Shown here: positions 1 through 7,636 of the stretch, piece by piece
How positions within the stretch are numbered: position 1 is the first letter of the stretch
Layout of the letters: every line of letters begins with the position of its first letter
Source of the DNA: Planctomycetaceae bacterium
Lineage (GTDB): Bacteria; Planctomycetota; Planctomycetia; Pirellulales; Pirellulaceae
NCBI GenBank assembly: GCA_002685655.1
Contig: NYXM01000041.1
Span: 1-21,213 of the forward strand
DNA: 21,213 bases
Reading direction: 5' to 3'
Notes under the pieces: generated by a model
What the model saw: the letters and a program-made list of their open reading frames with translations, nothing else
What the model was told of the DNA's origin: nothing
The model's database searches: none
Position numbers and translations under genes: made by a program

Positions 1-443
1 CAATAGTCGAAATACCCAACTTCAAAGCGCGCGAGGGAAACGCGTGACTCCCTCGCTCGCGCGTCGGGCTAGCGTGGATTCGATTTTGTGCGGTGTTTTA
101 GGCAAGATGACCGCAACTCCCTTTCATTGAATGCCTTATGTCTTTTGCATGTCTGTTCGTGAATAATCCGCGTTAGTTGTCGAGAATGAGCTAAGGACGA
201 ATACTCTTTCGAAACCGATGGCGAACCGCTTTTCGCGGAGATCATCGGCCCTGATGATAGAGAAACAAATAGATCCAGCTAACAAGTAAGGATGCAGCGG
301 AGTGGGAAGAGAAGATGCGGGTGGGCTAACTTCGCTCGGCAGCATCAAACCCCGTGAACTTGAATGACTATGGCGCTCAGCGGAAACCTTCTCATGTGAC
401 GCGTTTGGCTGAAATTTGAACGCACTAATTGACGGCTAAAAAC
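1..443. other. Left-edge intergenic region with no convincing gene
   Basis: No open frame here has a recognisable domain or convincing start. The only clear structure is an inverted repeat at 27-63, listed separately. The remainder is of mixed composition with only weak short stems, for example CCGC/GCGG near 228-240. The upstream part of a promoter for the ankyrin gene probably lies here, but I see no strong -35/-10 pair. The gene to the left is outside the window. Confidence 0.6.
27..63. repeat. Imperfect inverted repeat, REP-like hairpin
   Basis: The left arm GCGCGCGAGGGA (27-38) pairs with the right arm TCCCTCGCTCGCGCG (49-63), apart from a 4-base GCGA insertion in the right arm. The perfect core is CGAGGGA/TCCCTCG around a 10-base loop (39-48). 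Hairpins of this GC-rich kind are typical of dispersed intergenic repeats in planctomycete genomes. It could also be a terminator for a gene ending left of the window, but it has no T tract. Confidence 0.5.
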
Positions 444-1070
444 ATGGCTCACAATTCACCGGAACTTGTTCGATCCAGCCTCAAAGGTGATCTTGCCACC
501 GTTCGAGAACTGATCGAGTCTGGGGCCGATGTGAACAGCACAGATGAGCATGGGATGGGACCGTTACTGACATTCACACCATCCGTCGTCGAATATCTGC
601 TGTCAAAGGGAGCCGATCCAAATCGCCAGACGAACGAGAGCGGAGCGTCTGTGCTCGCTGGGATAGCCTACATGAACAATGCGGACTGTGTACGTTTGTT
701 ACTCGAAGGCGGAGTGGACCCAAATGCTGCCGAGGAACATACCGGCGAGACGCCACTTCACAACTGCTTGGCCAAGCCGGACGGCGATCGACACGCCGTG
801 GTCAAACTTCTCATCGAACATGGAGCTGACCCGAATCGACGTACATTCCCCGGCGTAAAGACTTTGGGTTTTTGGCGGGATGTGCGCACGCGTGGTGAAA
901 CTCCACTGCACCGTGCGGCCGCGTACGCTAAGAAGAAAACAATTCGGTTACTCTTGACAGCAGGCGCGAACAAGACGATTCGAGATGCAAACGGTGACTC
1001 GCCGCAGAGTTGGGCAAGTTGGCATTGGCGTCCAAAGCCTCTAATCGACTTGCTAAACCCGCAGGAGTAG
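444..1070 (+). CDS. Ankyrin-repeat protein
   Basis: A 208-residue protein from ATG 444. A TTG five codons upstream (429) is in frame, but ATG is the simpler choice. It has about five ankyrin repeats, near residues 8-33, 38-65, 70-97, 102-134 and 150-180. These carry hallmark pieces such as LIESGADVN, LLSKGADPN, TPLHNCLA, LLIEHGADPN, TPLHRAAA and LLLTAGANKT. There is no signal peptide or membrane segment, so it is probably a cytoplasmic protein-binding scaffold; the partner is unknown. The segment around 135-150 (VRTRGETPLHRAA) and the ending DANGDSPQSWASWHWRP resemble a bacterial ankyrin family whose members, as I recall, continue further. This copy stops soon afterwards, so a 3' truncation is possible. 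The next gene on the same strand is a secreted protease over 200 bases downstream, so co-transcription is uncertain. Confidence 0.85.
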   Translation: MAHNSPELVRSSLKGDLATVRELIESGADVNSTDEHGMGPLLTFTPSVVEYLLSKGADPNRQTNESGASVLAGIAYMNNADCVRLLLEGGVDPNAAEEHTGETPLHNCLAKPDGDRHAVVKLLIEHGADPNRRTFPGVKTLGFWRDVRTRGETPLHRAAAYAKKKTIRLLLTAGANKTIRDANGDSPQSWASWHWRPKPLIDLLNPQE

Positions 1071-1288
1071 ACGATTCGTCCACGGCCGTGTGCAACGACA
1101 CCATCGCGCAGTTCAAATCAACTCACCCGGAGTGTACAGTGGAGGCGTACGCGATCGGTCGGGCCGGTTTCAAGTGGAAAGTCAGTGCCGCCGGCCCAGT
1201 GATGCTTGACGTTACATGCGCTGATCGACCCCAACTTCCTGCCCGATGATCTCAAGCTCTGGGCGACGTAACAAGCAAGGTGCATCAT
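1071..1288 (+). other. Inter-gene segment with possible coding debris
   Basis: Between the ankyrin and protease genes, the second + frame stays open from inside the ankyrin gene to 1249. It reads plausibly as protein (AQFKSTHPECTVEAYA, then FKWKVSAAGPVMLDV). The ankyrin frame reopens just after a TGA at 1200 and reads LHALIDPNFLPDDLKLWAT up to TAA at 1269-1271. Neither stretch has a good start codon with a ribosome binding site, and I recognise neither. The pattern suggests remnants of one or two decayed genes, but chance is not excluded. Confidence 0.3.
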
Positions 1289-2146
1289 ATGCTACGGCTT
1301 CAGTCGTTTCTGTTTCTGTGGTTCTTGGCCACAACCGCCGCAAGCGCAGACGAATCTGTCACTGCTGTGATGAGTGCGACGTTCAAGATTGCCAACAAGA
1401 GTTCGTCGGCTACCTGCTTCATCATCGGCGCACCGGCACAGTCCGACGTGGGACAGCAGGAATTGATCTTACTCACAGCCGCACACGTCTTTGAGAAGAT
1501 GTCCGGCGACGAATGTCACATCGTATTGCGAAAAAAGCGCGGCGATGGCACTTTTCTTCGCGACGAAGTGACACTCAGAATTCGTTCGGCAGAAAAACCG
1601 CTGTGGGTTAGACACTCGGATGTCGATGTTGCCGCAATTAGATTCCAGCTGCCGTCGGAACGATCAATCACGGCGCTGGATTTAGATCAGATTGCCGGCG
1701 AGCCAATGATCAAGAAAGGCAAACTCGTCTGTGCCAATGAAGTATGGATTCCCGGTTATCCTGCACAGTTGGAGGCCAACAGCGCCGGCTTCCCCGTTCT
1801 CCGACAAGGTACGGTGGCAAGTTTTCCGTTGATGCCAATCAATCACAACAAAACCTATTTAGTGGACTCAAGCACATTTGGAGGTGATAGCGGGGCACCA
1901 GTGCTGCTTGGTAGCGGCAAGCACCCAGACAAGCAAACGCGACAACCCATCATTGTTGGATTGGTCATTGGGCACCACCGGGAGACGACAAAAACGGTCA
2001 CGCCCATCGAAGAGCGTACCGTACATCGGCCATTGGGGTTGGCGATCGTTGTTCATGGTGAGTTCATCCGCCAGACGGTGGATTTGCTTCGCAAATCACA
2101 AGAACCGCCTGTCACGACGGCGAGGCCGCGGCGCTCGAACAGCTAG
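1289..2146 (+). CDS. Exported trypsin-like serine protease (S1/HtrA-like fold)
   Basis: A 285-residue protein. I prefer ATG 1289 over the in-frame GTG 1280, because CAAGG lies 8 bases upstream of the ATG and the protein then begins directly with a Sec signal peptide (residues 1-20, ending ASA-DES). The chymotrypsin-fold triad is visible: His66 in LLTAAHVF, Asp113 in HSDVDVAAIRF and Ser201 in FGGDSGAPVLL. There is no PDZ domain after the catalytic domain, so it is a minimal trypsin-like peptidase rather than a full DegP/HtrA. It probably acts in the periplasm or outside the cell on unknown proteins. Cys43 and Cys76, near the N terminus, and Cys148 could allow one disulfide. Its last 35 bases overlap the end of the opposite-strand receiver gene. 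Confidence 0.88.
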   Translation: MLRLQSFLFLWFLATTAASADESVTAVMSATFKIANKSSSATCFIIGAPAQSDVGQQELILLTAAHVFEKMSGDECHIVLRKKRGDGTFLRDEVTLRIRSAEKPLWVRHSDVDVAAIRFQLPSERSITALDLDQIAGEPMIKKGKLVCANEVWIPGYPAQLEANSAGFPVLRQGTVASFPLMPINHNKTYLVDSSTFGGDSGAPVLLGSGKHPDKQTRQPIIVGLVIGHHRETTKTVTPIEERTVHRPLGLAIVVHGEFIRQTVDLLRKSQEPPVTTARPRRSNS

Positions 2147-2555
2147 CCAGACATTCTCGAATCCGGCTCACCATTTCTTCCATGCTGAACGGTTTGACGA
2201 AGATCGCTTCTAGCAGCTCAAAGTCTTCGAATAACTCGACGACTTTGAAATCCTCAAAGGCGGACATGAGCATCATCGGCGTGCGAGCATAGCGAATATC
2301 CTGGCGAAGGCGGCGGCAGAGATCCGTGCCCAGGATCTTTGGCATCTGGTAATCCGCGATTATGAGATCGAATTGACTCTGTTGGGCCAGGTGCAATGCC
2401 TCACCCCCGTCAAGTGCAACGGTCGCCGAAAACCCGGCATCTTCCAGGTTGAAACACAGTGCGTTGGCGAAAATTCTATTGTCTTCTGCCACGAGAATTC
2501 GACTGGGTTGAGCTTTCAACGTTGTGTCCTCTCTCAAGCGGCTTATTGCCCGCAT
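2112..2555 (-). CDS. Stand-alone response-regulator receiver protein
   Basis: A 147-residue protein from ATG 2555. The frame is open further upstream into the PilZ gene, but the receiver homology begins only after this Met, and GAG sits about 9 bases upstream of it. The CheY-like fold is visible: acidic pair Glu24-Asp25 in ILVAEDN, phospho-acceptor Asp68 in DLIIADYQMP, Ser98 in MLMSAF (the Thr/Ser position) and Lys121 in FVKPF. No output domain follows, so it would signal by protein-protein contact, in the CheY/Spo0F manner. The cognate kinase is not in the window. It lies 50 bases downstream of the PilZ gene on the same strand, and the two are probably one operon. Its 3' end overlaps the protease gene by 35 bases. 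Confidence 0.92.
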   Translation of the reverse strand: MRAISRLREDTTLKAQPSRILVAEDNRIFANALCFNLEDAGFSATVALDGGEALHLAQQSQFDLIIADYQMPKILGTDLCRRLRQDIRYARTPMMLMSAFEDFKVVELFEDFELLEAIFVKPFSMEEMVSRIRECLASCSSAAASPS

Positions 2556-2605
2556 ATCGTATTTCTCAGACCAGGTTACGGTTGGCTCGAGTCCTGTGAC
2601 GTCTT

Positions 2606-2992
2606 TCACTGGTCGCCTTGTGTCACAGGCAAATTCACCGGCTCGGAATTCGGTAGTTCTATCGTTGTCACGCCATCGGGCAACCATCGCACGACTTTGC
2701 AGTGACTGGAATACTTCAACGAATCGGCATCTTGCGTAATGCTTACCACGCGAGAAACCGCGCGAGATCCATCGGGCAGATAGAGAATCAACAGCTCGGA
2801 CTTGGGGCGTCTTTTGGTTTGGAAGCAGATCCCGCCCAGTGACAGGTTTTGGCCCGTGGCGTTCGGTCTGGAAGGATTAGGAGGGATCTTCTGACCGTTG
2901 AGTTCCTTGAATCCAAGGATTGCCGTGTATGTCACACGCTGATTACTTCGACGCTCATCGGCTGGTTTCTGGTTGTCTTCGACGTTTGTCAT
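2606..2992 (-). CDS. PilZ-domain protein, putative c-di-GMP receptor
   Basis: A 128-residue cytoplasmic protein made essentially of one PilZ domain. Both c-di-GMP-binding signatures are present: the RRxxxR motif at Arg14-Arg15 and Arg19 (ERRSNQR), and the (D/N)xSxxG motif at Asn49, Ser51 and Gly54 (NLSLGG). Beta-strand-like segments follow (LLILYLPDG, RAVSRVVSI). PilZ proteins of this size usually act as c-di-GMP-responsive adaptors for motility, attachment or secretion, but the output here is unknown. The following receiver gene suggests a joint c-di-GMP/phosphorelay function (inference). No strong ribosome binding site is visible. A short perfect palindrome (GCAGA-C-TCTGC, 2998-3008) sits just upstream of the start. 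Confidence 0.88.
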   Translation of the reverse strand: MTNVEDNQKPADERRSNQRVTYTAILGFKELNGQKIPPNPSRPNATGQNLSLGGICFQTKRRPKSELLILYLPDGSRAVSRVVSITQDADSLKYSSHCKVVRWLPDGVTTIELPNSEPVNLPVTQGDQ

Positions 2993-3347
2993 TGCGAGCA
3001 GACTCTGCCAAACAGGATTTCACTTCCACGAAGAATTGATAGCCTGTACTATGAGTAGCTTACAATGCGGCCTTAGTCCAACGGATTCCCAAGCGGGGTC
3101 TGCGTATTGCAAGGGGCATGAAATGCACCGTCGCCGACGATCATGGCGTGTCTCACAGGCCGGCGGGGTGTTATGAACTTGCGAATCTCGGGCATTCGCC
3201 CTGCATTACGAGTGCAGGACGATGTAGGCCCCTTGACCCCCAACACCTTGATTACCCTGGCGGTCATTGGTTCCGATCGCGATCGGAACGACGGTGAAAA
3301 CAAACGCCGATCAATCGGGCATGCTTCACTGCGGTGCAGGCTGACGT
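2993..3347. other. Intergenic region between PilZ and beta-propeller genes
   Basis: No recognisable protein on either strand. The region should contain the promoter of the PilZ-receiver unit on its left side and the 3' untranslated end of the beta-propeller gene on its right. It has an 11-base palindrome (2998-3008), a short stem CCTGCA/TGCAGG near 3202-3220 and a perfect 20-base palindrome at 3270-3289, listed separately. No tRNA or other RNA gene was seen. Confidence 0.5.
3270..3289. repeat. Perfect 20-base palindrome
   Basis: GTTCCGATCG is followed immediately by its exact reverse complement CGATCGGAAC. With no loop it suits a dimeric protein site better than an RNA hairpin. It lies about 60 bases past the stop of the - strand beta-propeller gene and has no T tract on either strand, so a standard intrinsic terminator is unlikely. 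Confidence 0.5.
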
Positions 3348-6300
3348 CTAATCACCGAGACAGACCAACTCGCCGCCTTGCGTGGTGACGTAAATGCGAC
3401 TCTCTGCGATGGCTAGCCCGTCCCAGGCAGGCGGCTGAACATAGGTCTCGTTGATAACTTGACCGTTCGAAGTTGACATTACTTTGAGGCGGCCATCCTG
3501 ATGAATCGTATACAGTCTGTCGCCGGCCAGAGCCATGGCGTGGACGCGGTTGTGACGTTGCGTGCCTCGCTTCGGTTCTTCCTTCTCTTCATTCGGATCG
3601 ACGAATGGATCCTTCGTCCATTTCGCGCCCTCCGCGATGCGGTAGGTTCGATAAGGTTTGCCGTCTTCTCTCGCAGTTTGTGAAGCTTTCCAGCCAGTGA
3701 TCCACTTGCTGTCGAATTTTTCGCCTTTGTCCAAGTCAAAGTCGCGGCGGAAGATATCTGTGCTTCCGTTGAGCGAGCCGTAGACGTTGTCGTCACGGAA
3801 CACGATTAGTGGTCGGCGAGGTGCCTCGCCAGGGAAACGATGCTGATGCCGCGCGCCGTAGGTCCATGAGCCGCGCGGAATCCACACTTCGCCGGCGCCG
3901 GTGTTCAGCTTGGCGAATGCATTCCACTTGTCAACCGACACTTCCTTGCCATCAGCTGACAGCACCCACCGCGACATGGCAAGACCGTCGCCTTCGGCGT
4001 GCAGGATGTCGAACGGATCGAATTCCAGTCCGGAGTTTTCGTAGAAACCTTTCTGCGGCACGGTGTTGATCCGCTGGACCCAATGGCGTTCGCCTGTCAA
4101 CGGGTCCACGGCGAAGACCAGAATCCCGCCGTCGGCCAGCGGTTGACGTCCGGCGGCGAAGTACGCAATGTCGTCCATCACTAGCACAGCACCGGGAATT
4201 GGCCAGGGAGATTCCACCTGACCGTAGGCAACGATCCGCTCGTCCGTTGGCGCGGCGCGGAGCCGCCAGACGACTTCACCCGTATCTGCTCGCAACGCGT
4301 AGACCCAGCCGGCCGCCGAGCCAAACAGGCAGAGGCCACGATGAATCGCTGGCGGTGTGTCCAATCGGCCATTGGCGGTAAATCGCCAGCGAACCTTACC
4401 GGATGACGTGTCGACGGCGATCAGTTCGTGGGCGTCGGGCCGCGTCACGAAAGCCATTCCGTTGGAGATTGTCGGCGCGCTGAGCGGACCTTTGACGACC
4501 GGGTTGTCCTGCCAATCGTCCAGGATTGGACCACGATCCCCTGCTTCCAGATTACTCGCGGCATTCAGAGCAATTCGCCAACGCTCACCTAGTTTCTTTG
4601 GTCCGGAGGTCGTCGCACTGGCGCTGCGCCAGCAGTCGTGACGGTACAGCGGCCAGTCGTGGGCTTGAGGATTCGCGGCATTGGGATCGACTTCGGCTGG
4701 GCCTTTTTCCAGCAGGAACTCCATTTCGTCGAGAGGCCGGTTCGCTGGCGATTCCTTGCCGGCCGCTGGCGCCATCGCGACAAAACCGCGTAACATGGGC
4801 CAACAGGTGCAATGCTTTGGCGTGGTGTAGACCAGGCCGTTGGCGGGCACCCAGCCGTTCTCGCGCGAGCAATTCGCCTTGGTGATTCGGTTGGCAATGA
4901 CTTCGCCGGACTTCAGATTGGTCATGTCCAACTCGCCAGCAAACATGAAGTTCGGCGTGGCGACCGGTGGAAAGCAATGCGCCAGCCCCGCGGGATAGCT
5001 AACACGTGTTTCGCCCGTGAGCGGGTTCAACGCTGAAACCTGAACTGGTACCCGCTTCAGCTTCTCTTTGTCACTGGTGTTAACCTTGCCGCCGTGCAGA
5101 ATCCAAAGATCGTCTTCCACAAACATCGCTCTGGCCTGCCGCGTGTGGTTCATCCCCGGTGGGTATTCTTTGGACCAGCGATGTTCACCCGTCGCGGCCG
5201 AGACGACGTGGATGCCGTTGTCGGCATCGTTATCGTTCAGTGTGGACGCTTCAAACACCAACTGCCCTTTCGCCAATACCGTGCGTGCCGTGAGAGGCAA
5301 CCACGGATAATCATCGCGTCGCCATTTCACAGTGCCCCTGTCGGCCACGAGCGAGACGGCTTCAAGCTTCTCGCCTCGCCGCACTCTTCCTTGAATGTAG
5401 GCCACAGTGGCCCCATCGGAAATGACGTTGGCCGGTTCGGCCGCCGCCACATTCCAGGATTCCTTACCTGTCTCTGTATCGAACGCGCGAACTGAGTTAC
5501 TGTCTGCGGCGATCACGCGAGTGCCATCGTGAATGACGGTCTTTGGGTTCAACATGTCGCCCAATGCCACGACGACTTCACCTGTCGCGGCGTCCAAGGC
5601 CACGGGGCGGTTCTGCAACACGGCGAATACAAGTTCGTCAGATGCAACAGGCCGCGCACCATCACGAGACAGTCTGGGAAGCGAGAAGTCATCGGGATTG
5701 TTCTCGCTCTTCCTCAGATCGCGATGCCAGAGCCGCAGACCGTTAAAACTGTCGCGTGCGAGGATGCCGCCGTAGAAATTGCGACCGCCGGCTGTAACCA
5801 TACCCTCAACTTCCGATGTCGCGGCGGCTATCCATCGGACGCGATCTGGCGGTCCGACCAGCGTGTCGCGAGAAACTGCGTTGCCGTCGGCGGCATGACG
5901 CGGGTGAGACCAACTGTCCATCGCTTCCGGTCGCGGCTTTCGCGCAATCAGGTTTGAGCCCTTCTCGACAAACGAAACAAAACCGCCGGCCACCAGCAGT
6001 GACTTCGGCAGCACGTTTGCATCCGTCACGACAACGGTTCCGTCCGGAGTGAGCACGCGCGAAAGTTCTTCGACCCCAACCGTGTAATCACGAACAACAA
6101 TCAGGTTGACCATATTGTCGGCGTACGGCAGCCGATCACGATCAACGGGTTGTTCCGCCCAAGCCAAGCCATAATGGCCGTCTTGGCGCAGACGCGAACG
6201 CGCCGACTGAATCTTCTCGGCATCGGGATCCAGAACGTGAATCAGATATCGTCCGGTGAGGCTCTGGCGGGATGCCGCCTGCGTGTCATTTGCACCGAGT

Positions 6301-6443
6301 TGAACGACGAGACCTCCATGCAAGCCGGCTGCTTTCGCCGGATCGAATTGCTGAGCGTGCGCGTGACTGACCAAGGCAACACAAACCGTCGCCAGGCCAA
6401 CCGTTCCGAGTTGTAAAGAATCGAGAAGTTTCATGATTACCAT
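3348..6443 (-). CDS. Secreted methyltransferase-like/PQQ-type beta-propeller fusion protein
   Basis: A 1031-residue protein; Met4 (ATG 6434) is an alternative start, and neither has a clear ribosome binding site. It opens with a Sec signal peptide ending near residue 31 (SHAHA-QQ). Residues about 42-145 have the order of a class I SAM-methyltransferase fold: VVQLGAND (46-53) at the glycine-loop position, HVLDPD (69-74), LPYADNMVNLIVV (105-117) and EELSRVLTPDGTVVV (125-139). The glycine loop lacks the GxGxG pattern, so SAM binding is doubtful. A linker with WSHPRHAADGNAV (about residue 178) leads into many PQQ-like/BamB-like blades, for example ARDSFNGLRLWHR, AFDTETGKESW, ALRADTGEVVWR and AVDPLTGERHW. 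A conserved-looking Cys patch (KHCTCWPM) lies mid-protein. Planctomycetes carry a family with this architecture; its function is unknown to me. It appears to be transcribed alone. Confidence 0.88.
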   Translation of the reverse strand: MVIMKLLDSLQLGTVGLATVCVALVSHAHAQQFDPAKAAGLHGGLVVQLGANDTQAASRQSLTGRYLIHVLDPDAEKIQSARSRLRQDGHYGLAWAEQPVDRDRLPYADNMVNLIVVRDYTVGVEELSRVLTPDGTVVVTDANVLPKSLLVAGGFVSFVEKGSNLIARKPRPEAMDSWSHPRHAADGNAVSRDTLVGPPDRVRWIAAATSEVEGMVTAGGRNFYGGILARDSFNGLRLWHRDLRKSENNPDDFSLPRLSRDGARPVASDELVFAVLQNRPVALDAATGEVVVALGDMLNPKTVIHDGTRVIAADSNSVRAFDTETGKESWNVAAAEPANVISDGATVAYIQGRVRRGEKLEAVSLVADRGTVKWRRDDYPWLPLTARTVLAKGQLVFEASTLNDNDADNGIHVVSAATGEHRWSKEYPPGMNHTRQARAMFVEDDLWILHGGKVNTSDKEKLKRVPVQVSALNPLTGETRVSYPAGLAHCFPPVATPNFMFAGELDMTNLKSGEVIANRITKANCSRENGWVPANGLVYTTPKHCTCWPMLRGFVAMAPAAGKESPANRPLDEMEFLLEKGPAEVDPNAANPQAHDWPLYRHDCWRSASATTSGPKKLGERWRIALNAASNLEAGDRGPILDDWQDNPVVKGPLSAPTISNGMAFVTRPDAHELIAVDTSSGKVRWRFTANGRLDTPPAIHRGLCLFGSAAGWVYALRADTGEVVWRLRAAPTDERIVAYGQVESPWPIPGAVLVMDDIAYFAAGRQPLADGGILVFAVDPLTGERHWVQRINTVPQKGFYENSGLEFDPFDILHAEGDGLAMSRWVLSADGKEVSVDKWNAFAKLNTGAGEVWIPRGSWTYGARHQHRFPGEAPRRPLIVFRDDNVYGSLNGSTDIFRRDFDLDKGEKFDSKWITGWKASQTAREDGKPYRTYRIAEGAKWTKDPFVDPNEEKEEPKRGTQRHNRVHAMALAGDRLYTIHQDGRLKVMSTSNGQVINETYVQPPAWDGLAIAESRIYVTTQGGELVCLGD

Positions 6444-6715
6444 TCGTTCGCAGGTTTAGATCGGTTTCCGATGAGTAACGAGTTGCATTGTACCAAGCGA
6501 TCGGTTCTCATTCTTCCTTAGGCCGCCGAATCGCATCGACCATGGTTTCGTCCCAACAGTCGAGGTTCATCATAGCAACTAACTCGTGAAACGTGGCGTC
6601 ATCGCTCGCGAAATTGGCCGAACTCCATCCTTCTTGAATGATTGATGAGACCTATTCGGGCCTATGCTAGGCTTTGTCTCAGGTCGAATCACAACAATGC
6701 AGTTTGTCAACTGAC
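6444..6715. promoter_or_regulatory. Divergent promoter region
   Basis: This gap separates the divergently read beta-propeller and phosphopantetheinyl transferase genes, so it must hold promoters for both. A possible -10 for the right-hand gene is TATGCT at 6663-6668, but the best upstream match (TTGATG) is only about 15 bases away, so the pair is weak. On the - strand 6508-6651 is open for 47 codons without a normal start until ATG 6573; see the finding. No repeat or RNA gene was seen. Confidence 0.35.
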
Positions 6716-7441
6716 ATGCCTCAGTCACCTAATGAGCTGGATGATGATGGCCGGCAAGTGCCGTCGGGTGATGTCCATGTATGGTCGGCATCCGTCGCGG
6801 CATACCGCTCGCGCGAGAGTGCATTGCTGGGACTGCTTGCGGATGACGAAATCGATCGCGCCAATCGCTTTGTTTTTGAAAAGGACCGGCTCTCCTTCGT
6901 TCTTGGTCGAGCAACCCTGCGCACGCTGCTAGGTCGTTGCTTGTCCAAGCGGCCTCAGGAAGTGCAAATTGTGGCGAACTGTTTTGGGAAACCTGAGTTG
7001 GAGAGGAAAGCTCTATTCTTCAATACTTCACATTCGGGAGATGTAGTCCTGATCGCTCTCTGCCGCGACCATGAGATTGGCGTCGATGTCGAACGAGTTC
7101 GGCATCTCGAGGAGATGGAACAACTGGCTACCAAGTTTTTCTCACCTCGCGAGGTGAGTGAATTGCGAGCAGCGCCCCCACAGCAAATGTCAGCCGCGTT
7201 TTTTGCTTGCTGGACCCGAAAGGAGGCCTACGTCAAAGCACGTGGTCACGGGCTGTCGGTACCGTTAGCCGAATTCGATGTACCCACCAGTCCGGACTCA
7301 GCGAGCGACTGGCGCGCCGTTCAGTCAAAGGACTCGTCGCGATGGTATGTGCGCGCCCTCCCAACACCCGGAGATTACTTCGGCGCGCTGGCTGCACCTG
7401 TGCCTGGCCTCAACGTCTGCTACAGGGAGTATCTGCCGTAA
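6716..7441 (+). CDS. 4'-phosphopantetheinyl transferase, Sfp/AcpT type
   Basis: A 241-residue cytoplasmic enzyme from ATG 6716. A TTG 14 codons upstream (6674) is in frame but less likely. It would transfer the 4'-phosphopantetheine arm of CoA to a conserved Ser of acyl- or peptidyl-carrier proteins. Sfp-family motifs are present: LGRATLRTLLG, FNTSHSGDVVLIAL, the Mg-binding IGVDVERVR (Asp124, Glu126) and WTRKEAYVKARGHGL (Lys169, Glu170, Lys174). The length is normal for the two-lobed Sfp class. No polyketide, peptide-synthetase or carrier gene is nearby, so it probably serves a carrier elsewhere; several planctomycetes encode such pathways. A GC hairpin lies 22 bases past the stop. Confidence 0.93.
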   Translation: MPQSPNELDDDGRQVPSGDVHVWSASVAAYRSRESALLGLLADDEIDRANRFVFEKDRLSFVLGRATLRTLLGRCLSKRPQEVQIVANCFGKPELERKALFFNTSHSGDVVLIALCRDHEIGVDVERVRHLEEMEQLATKFFSPREVSELRAAPPQQMSAAFFACWTRKEAYVKARGHGLSVPLAEFDVPTSPDSASDWRAVQSKDSSRWYVRALPTPGDYFGALAAPVPGLNVCYREYLP

Positions 7442-7463
7442 CCGTATACGCTCGGGACACCGC

Positions 7464-7478
7464 GCGGCCTCTGGCCGC
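7464..7478 (+). terminator. Short GC hairpin after the transferase gene
   Basis: GCGGCC (7464-7469) pairs with GGCCGC (7473-7478) around a TCT loop, 22 bases after the stop codon. There is no T tract, so it is only a tentative terminator or RNA-stabilising hairpin. The rest of the gap to 7636 between these convergent genes shows nothing further. Confidence 0.3.
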
Positions 7479-7636
7479 AACCAAAGAGGGTCTTCGAATA
7501 TCATCAGCCATTGATTGGCCGACCCTAACCTCACTGGCTCTCTTTTCTCACCCTATGCGGAACTTCTTAAGTGTGGATGGCCAGATCAGAGTGATTGACT
7601 GGCTACCGATGGGCAACAGAAATCATTCCCTGGCAG

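Noticed and set aside
136..348. A 70-codon - strand frame at the left edge
   Set aside because: No ribosome binding site, no recognisable motif, and a composition unlike that of the real genes.
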